NCBI GenBank assembly: GCA_026874595.1 | Contig: CM049322.1 | Coordinates: 35,025,840-35,089,839, forward strand | From: Sipunculus nudus | Lineage: Eukaryota > Annelida > Sipuncula > Golfingiida > Sipunculidae | Length of the DNA stretch: 64,000 nucleotides | Direction: 5' to 3' | Made by a program: the position numbers and the translations under genes | Notes under the pieces: model-generated | Told to the model about the DNA's origin: nothing | What the model saw: only the letters and a program-made list of their open reading frames with translations | Databases searched by the model: none | Shown here: positions 58,419 through 64,000 of the stretch, one piece after another | Layout of the letters: each line of letters starts with the position of its first letter | How positions within the stretch are numbered: the stretch's first letter is position 1

Positions 58419-58461
58419 TCTGCTTTTCAATGGGGTCAGCAGGGTAGGTAAACTGCCAAAC
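58419..58461 (-). CDS. Candidate KMT2A exon upstream of CXXC (tentative)
   Basis: A strong pyrimidine-rich acceptor (ttcttttctttcag) at 58,462 leftward is followed by an open frame beginning VWQFTYPADPIEKQ. A gtgata donor at 58,413-58,418 would leave phase 1, exactly what exon w1 needs. I do not recognise the peptide as part of KMT2A, and the donor is weak. Confidence 0.3.
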
Positions 58462-58929
58462 CTGAAAGAAAAGAAATGCAGAAAGCATGACTAAGAGTCT
58501 TGAAATAAAACAAAATGCCATCCTAAATCAAGGTACACATCCACATATTATGAGAACAAACACTTGCTTTTATATGTGGTGATATATATTAAAATATTCA
58601 GATATCTTGGAAACTAAGTTTATTGCTAGGATTCCATAAAATTAACTGCAAAATGTTCCCATCATCTTATAAATCAGTAGCTAAACCTTAACACTTAACT
58701 CTCATAGTCTTAATGCCTGGCTGAAGTATTCCAACAACAGTGTTTTTGTTATGAAGTAACGAGGTACTTTATCACTGAGCCTTATCACTTAATAGGCTGA
58801 TACAAAAGGGAGTCATATGTCACCAGTGTCACTCACAATTACAGCCACACAGGGAGATGTACCAGCTGGAGTGGGATGGTTATATATACAAGAAAAATAG
58901 CGATGGTCTATAAAATAAGTAATTGTGAA

Positions 58930-60027
58930 CATCCCTGACCTATGACCTTGGCCTTTTGCCCATATATCAACTGGATTCTTTCTAAATGATGGGTAACTAC
59001 TAACCACTTAAATCTGGTGTAATTACTTGGCAACCAATGGGTGAATAACTTTGACCTGCAACCTTTAACCTGCTGACCAGCTGACCCCAAATCAATAAGT
59101 TATTTATTCAAGCAAAAAGACTCATAAATATGAAGTTTGAGTCAAACTGAGTGATGCATAGATGTGGCATATGTGAAAGACTGAAGGTTTGGGTTGAACA
59201 GTTACACTTGAAATATGCTCACAAGCATTTAGAACAATTGAATATTGTGACCTTGACCTTTGACTTTTTGACCTCAACATCAATAGGCTTTTTCCCTTAT
59301 TGGTAGGTAAGCCATATAAGACAGATGGAAGGTACAGATTGAAAAGTTTGCCTGAAAATGACTCCACACAAGAAGTGGGTGCTGTGAACTTGACCTTTGA
59401 CCTCAAAAATCAACAGGTCTTTTCCCCTGTTGGCAGAGAAGCGATATCAGTGCTAGAAGGTTTGGAATGAAAAGTCTAGCTTGAAATGTGTCCACAACCT
59501 TTTCAAAGAAGTGGATCCTGTGACCCTGACCTTTGACCTTGTGCCCTCAAAATCTATAGGATTCTTCTCCAACTTAGTAGGTGAGCTATATGTGAAAAAT
59601 CAAAGAATTGGGATGAAAGGGTTGGCTTAAAATGCATCCACAGGCTTTTCAAAGAAGAGGCTCCTGTGACCTTGACCTTTGACCTTTTGACCTCAAAAAA
59701 ATTATGGTTCTTCCCCTGTTGGTAGGTGAGCTGTATGTGAAAGATGGACGGTTTGGGATGAAAATTTTGTCTCAAAGAGTTATTTCTGGGGGGTGCAAAC
59801 ACACCCCATAACTTCGAGAATATAGGTCGCAGTGACCTAATTTCAGGTTTGCAAGGAGATCTTTTTATAACCTCTAAGACTGCATAGGGTTCATGGCCCT
59901 AGCCCCTACGGTTACGATTTGTGCCCTGCTAACGGACGGCCGGCCGGCCGGACGGACAGACGGAAGGACAACAGACAAAGACCCATCGCTATAGCCCAGC
60001 ATGACTGAAAGTCAGCTGAGCTAAAAA
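58930..60027 (+). repeat. Tandem-unit repeat with 'tgaccttgacctttgacc', block 2
   Basis: Four to five units of about 140 bp: 59,249, 59,388, 59,519 and 59,667. Each begins gtgaccttgacctttgacct or close to it and continues with a conserved ttggtaggtgagctat-type segment. The block ends with an ggccggccggccgg tract and the family-A tail gtcagctgagctaaaa. Confidence 0.85.
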
Positions 60028-60275
60028 TATAACTGAAATGATTGTTAAAATAATATTATAGAATATATTCATGAATGCATTCATGAATACATTTTGAAAG
60101 TATTTGCACTGGTATTCAAATACTTTCATTTTTACCTGAATTCCCATTCTTATGCAAGAAATTTTATAATGGAGTACATATTCATATTCATATTCATATA
60201 CATTTGCCAAGTATTCGCACCATGTCTGGTATTTATTCAGTTTTAGCCAAACAATGATGTTGAGAATCCAGAATA
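60020..60275 (+). repeat. Dispersed 280-bp repeat, copy 2
   Basis: Near-identical to 20,590-20,880, same orientation. It is followed at 60,285 by GACCCATGGGTC. Confidence 0.85.
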
Positions 60276-60284
60276 TAAACAAAG

Positions 60285-60310
60285 GACCCATGGGTCATGA
60301 CAACCAGCTT
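60285..60310 (+). repeat. Palindrome repeat GACCCATGGGTC, perfect copy
   Basis: Followed by atgacaaccagct, a diverged form of the usual tail. Confidence 0.75.
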
Positions 60311-60839
60311 AAGTTTGAAATTTTTGCAAATGCAAAATATGAAAAATATTCTATTGTTATGTTTTTTATTTATATAAGCATATGAGAAGCTAAGAGGAAA
60401 GGGCCCTCCTACTTAAATAAAAGATTCAGTACATTTGATAAAATAAAAACATCTTTTCAAATAAAGTATACACACTGTTGGTTGATTGAGGGACAAACAA
60501 TATCATTATGCTAATTACAATCTCAGCTATAATTAATTACTGGAATTAATAGTCAATTTCACACCTGGTGAAGTTTTACTCTTCTTAAGTAAAGCATTAC
60601 TTATCTGATGAACATCCACACTTTCATAGCAATACATCACTTTGTGGACACAATTAAATGTGCACTTTAATCATTGTAACCCTGGTGGTACAATACAAAA
60701 TCAAAAATGTAGCATGTCCAAGAATAAAATAAAATACAGAAAATTATAACATTCATCTAGTTTATGCACCAGCTGGGGGGGGGGGTGAGTGCAGGGCAGA
60801 GGGGAAGCCTGCTAGTAGTGGCCAAGCTGGGCCAAGGCA

Positions 60840-62400
60840 AGCTGCCTGGGGTGGGTTACATAATGCAAGTGAAGGATGTACTACTAGGTGGGCCCGATGT
60901 AAACAACACTTGACATGGTGTATGAAAACTTGAATAAAAGCTACTCTTTTCAAACAATTTCTTTGAAATTTCAGATTTTAAAAGATTAAATCCTTATGTA
61001 TATATGCTGTGAAAATTAAATCAACAGTGCCAAAGTTGGACAAAATTTAAGGTATTGATTTTTTATTTATGCTAATAACTTGAACAATTTGCAAAATTCA
61101 GATCTAATTTTGGGTAAACAATTGAATCTTGATTAAATAAAGTTATATTCCTGAAAAAAAGTCTCCAGCTTCACCAAATCTCATGTTAAGTGAGCAAATA
61201 TATTTCCTGATTTTTAAAAAATTGCATTATATTTGGGCCTATAACTTCAAAATAATAACCAATACTGACCTAATTTTTGGTATGTGCACAGAAAATGTAT
61301 GGAAGAATATGAATACTAAATCTGATCAAAAACAGATCAGTGGTTTTGATATTAGGCAGCCTTGAAGTGTAACAATGGCTTTTTTTATGGAAAACAGAGG
61401 TTTTTCCTTATTATCTCGAAGGAACGAAGTTCTAATGACCCAATTTTTGGTATGGTAGGAGATTTTTGGGACATCTAATGGTATGCAGAATTTTGGATTC
61501 GTAGGTCCAACAGTTTTAGAACGTGCCCTGTTAACGGCCGGACGGCCGACGGACAAAGGACCATGTCTATAGCTCAGATGACTTATAGTCAGCTGAGCTA
61601 AAAATTGCAAATTTCAGATCTAACTTTCCGTATACAATTGAATCTTGATTAAATGATGTTATATCCCTGATAAAAAGTCTCAGCCATTCTTATGTTAAGT
61701 GAGTAATTATATATCCTGATTTTTTACAAAGTGCATTATGTTTGGGCCTATAACTTCAACAAATTATGCAATACTGACCTAAATTTTGGTATGTACATAG
61801 GAAATGTATGGAAGAATATGAATATTTACAATTACATCTAACATTATGCCAATTTTTGGATAACCAGATAAACAAAAGAAGGGTCATGATGCTAGAAAAT
61901 ACAATACATTAAGTCTTCTAAAAAACTTCAATAGCTAGACTATTTTTTAAGCTTATACTTTCAAATTCAAAATTCATCAGATTAAATCCATATGTAAACT
62001 GGCTGTGAAAGTTAAATCAAATGTACTTATAAGAAAAAATGTGACTTGGTCAAATTTAGGCAAAATTTAAGGTACCAATTTTTTATTTTTGCTAATATTT
62101 TAAAAAATTTAACAGATTTTGATCTAATTTTGGGTATACAATTCAATTTTGATAAATTAAAGATATATTACTGGAAAAAAGTCCATAGCTTTAAAATGTT
62201 TTGTGTAAAGTGATCAAATATCTTTCCTGATTTTTTACAAAATGCATTATGTTTGAGCCCATAACTTTTCTAAATCATAAAATACAGACCTAATTTCTGG
62301 CATGTACATAGGAACTATATAGAGGAATATTTTTGGTAAATATGAGGCAAAACAAGTGAGTGGTTTTGTAGTTAGGCTGTCCTGAAATGTGAAAATAGGT
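60840..62400 (+). repeat. Dispersed repeat block, hairpin-ended family A, two tandem parts
   Basis: 60,846-60,975 repeats bases 1-131. The first part ends in agctcagatgacttatagtc plus agctgagct (61,570-61,598). A second, diverged part (61,606-62,400) repeats the same interior (gattttttacaaagtgcatt). Confidence 0.8.
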
Positions 62401-62405
62401 TTTTA

Positions 62406-62795
62406 ACTAGATGTGTCGGAATGACACGAATGCCCCTGCCTGGGGGAAATTAGAAACATTTGTTAAATTTTGTAAAATTTCAGGAGGTGTCGTATGGTCA
62501 AAAGTACAAAATGCAACAAGGGCAAAATGCAAACTCGATCTGTAATGGGTCATTATCAAGCAACACACCAAAAAATCAGGCCAGTATCTACAGGCATTGT
62601 GAAAAAAAGTCCATACATATGCATTTTTCATAAAAATTTCTGTCTTTCATGAAATTTTCTATGTTCAGGATCTGTCATATGGTCAAAAATAGGTCAACTG
62701 GGACGAAACGCAAACTCGATCTGTAAGTGGTCATCATGCGCCCACAGACCAAACATTTGGCCAGTATCTGTAAGCATTGCATTGCAAAACCAGAA
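62406..62795 (+). mobile_element. Truncated copy of the ATGCCCC-ended MITE
   Basis: Starts aactagatgtgtcggaatga, as at 32,761, and contains about two of the 179-bp units. The inverted right end is missing. Confidence 0.75.
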
Positions 62796-64000
62796 TATTA
62801 GCAAAAGCTGATAATCAGTCATAAATTTAAATTGGAGCGGTATGTACCATGTTTCATAACAATCCACCAAATGCTTCCTGAGAAATAAGCTCCTAAGTTT
62901 TTTTTTTCTATACTAAGCTCTGTGACCTTAAAAAGTAGGTCATATCACCCATCTTTGAACTTGACCAAGATTATGTAAATATCATGCAATAGCACTGAAG
63001 AAATGAAGTTCCTGTGTTGAATACCTTTGGAGATATCCTGCACAAAAGGCCAAAATTGAAAAATCTGATAAAAATTCATTAAAAATTCAGAAATTGTAGG
63101 TGGTGCCACCAAAATTGTGACCATCATTCCAAACGATCATAGTAACGTTTGTGAAAATCCACACAATGGTTCCTGAGATATAAGCTTCTGAGTGTTTTTG
63201 TATAATCAGCTCTAAAACAAAGAACAAGGGACCTATGGGTCACTGTGCTCAGCTGACATTAACCTTGAAGGTAAAAATCTAAAATAATATCAAATGGAGA
63301 TAAAGTGTAAGAGGAAGAGGTAATAAAGGCCAAAGTTGGTTTATATGATTGGTTTGTATTGATGAGCAAGAAATTGTTGCAAAAAATATTTTGTGACCTG
63401 ACCATGTGTTTCCTAATGTTGAAACTAAAGCATGTGAGCAGTTTGTGAACAAATGATCTGTACTATTACCATGATCATTAGTTGGTTTTTCGATTAACTG
63501 TTGACATTTCAGTAGTTTACACATTTTTTCAATTGAATCTATTTTTTTGTATAATATATATTATTAAATATATATGTATTTTTTTATGAAATGTATACAG
63601 TTGAAGTATAGCTAGTTAACAACATAAAACAGGGCAAACAAAGCCTGATCTCAAATTCTGCTACGGCAGGAAAATAATGAACAAATGTTTGTATTAAATC
63701 CTGATTTTTTTATCACATCAATTATTTTCTAATTTAAGTTTATATTTCTATACATTTCCAATTTAACATATATATCTGAATATAAAAGTTGATTCATAAT
63801 TCTCAATTGCATCATCATAAATCTCAATCTTGTCAGATAACACCACATCATGCATACAAATGTTTATTTATTTTTTACCACAAAAATATATCTTTTAAAT
63901 CTGCAAAACAATAAATATCTAAAAATAATACTTGATTTAGATTTAACAATTTTTAATTGTGTCTTTATTTATCCATAATGTGCTTCATATTTTATAACAA
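62796..64000. other. Right-end stretch without a gene
   Basis: AT-rich. A palindrome-repeat copy (GACCTATGGGTC, 63,230-63,241, then actgtgctcagctg) is the only recognisable element. No KMT2A N-terminal exon is visible. Confidence 0.6.

Noticed and set aside
1-64000. A second protein-coding gene or a bacterial-type system (operon, defence island, transferred genes)
   Set aside because: I searched both strands for spliced or intact frames with recognisable domains and found only KMT2A exons and retroelement remnants. No bacterial-like gene clustering is present.

Overview
This is a eukaryotic, AT-rich, intron-rich window. It is almost certainly from a mollusc, most likely a bivalve: introns of 0.3-5 kb, very small exons, and introns packed with short MITE-like repeats and tandem-core elements. 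The species call is an inference.

One real gene dominates. On the minus strand, from 55,704 down to the stop codon at 10,991, there are 29 exons of a trithorax/MLL-type histone H3 lysine-4 methyltransferase. It is orthologous to the common ancestor of vertebrate KMT2A and KMT2B. All 29 exons have GT-AG borders and keep one frame, giving 3,835 residues from the CXXC domain to the C-terminus. The order is CXXC, PHD1, PHD2, PHD3, bromodomain, HCF-1-binding motif, extended PHD, FYRN, a 6.6-kb giant exon, FYRC, WIN motif, SET and post-SET. The N-terminal third (menin-binding and AT-hook region in vertebrates) is not found here and probably lies to the right of the window; one weak candidate upstream exon is at 58,419-58,461.

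Layout: 1-160, dispersed repeat fragment. 860-3,815, LTR-retrotransposon wreckage with inverted LTRs, an internally deleted gag and two tRNA-like SINE heads. 3,815-10,990, gene-free 3' flank and probable 3' UTR with microsatellites. 10,991-18,919, FYRC-WIN-SET exons. 18,920-23,666, a repeat-filled intron. 23,667-30,277, the giant exon. 30,278-37,453, FYRN, ePHD and late bromodomain exons. 37,932-41,002, two exons that insert about 550 residues into the bromodomain. 43,724-49,431, PHD exons. 50,404-55,704, linker and CXXC. 55,705-64,000, repeats.

Points that stand out: a bromodomain split by a 514-residue acidic exon; a C2HC finger plus AT-hook inside the FYRN-FYRC linker; no match to the Taspase-1 consensus; a 45-bp minisatellite that has copied the gene's own 3' splice site six extra times; an intronic repeat carrying perfect DR1 nuclear-receptor sites; and a dispersed element with a 12-bp palindrome found seven times, always in the same orientation. 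Exons were called by eye from splice signals and recalled KMT2A/KMT2B family sequence. No alignment or database search was run.
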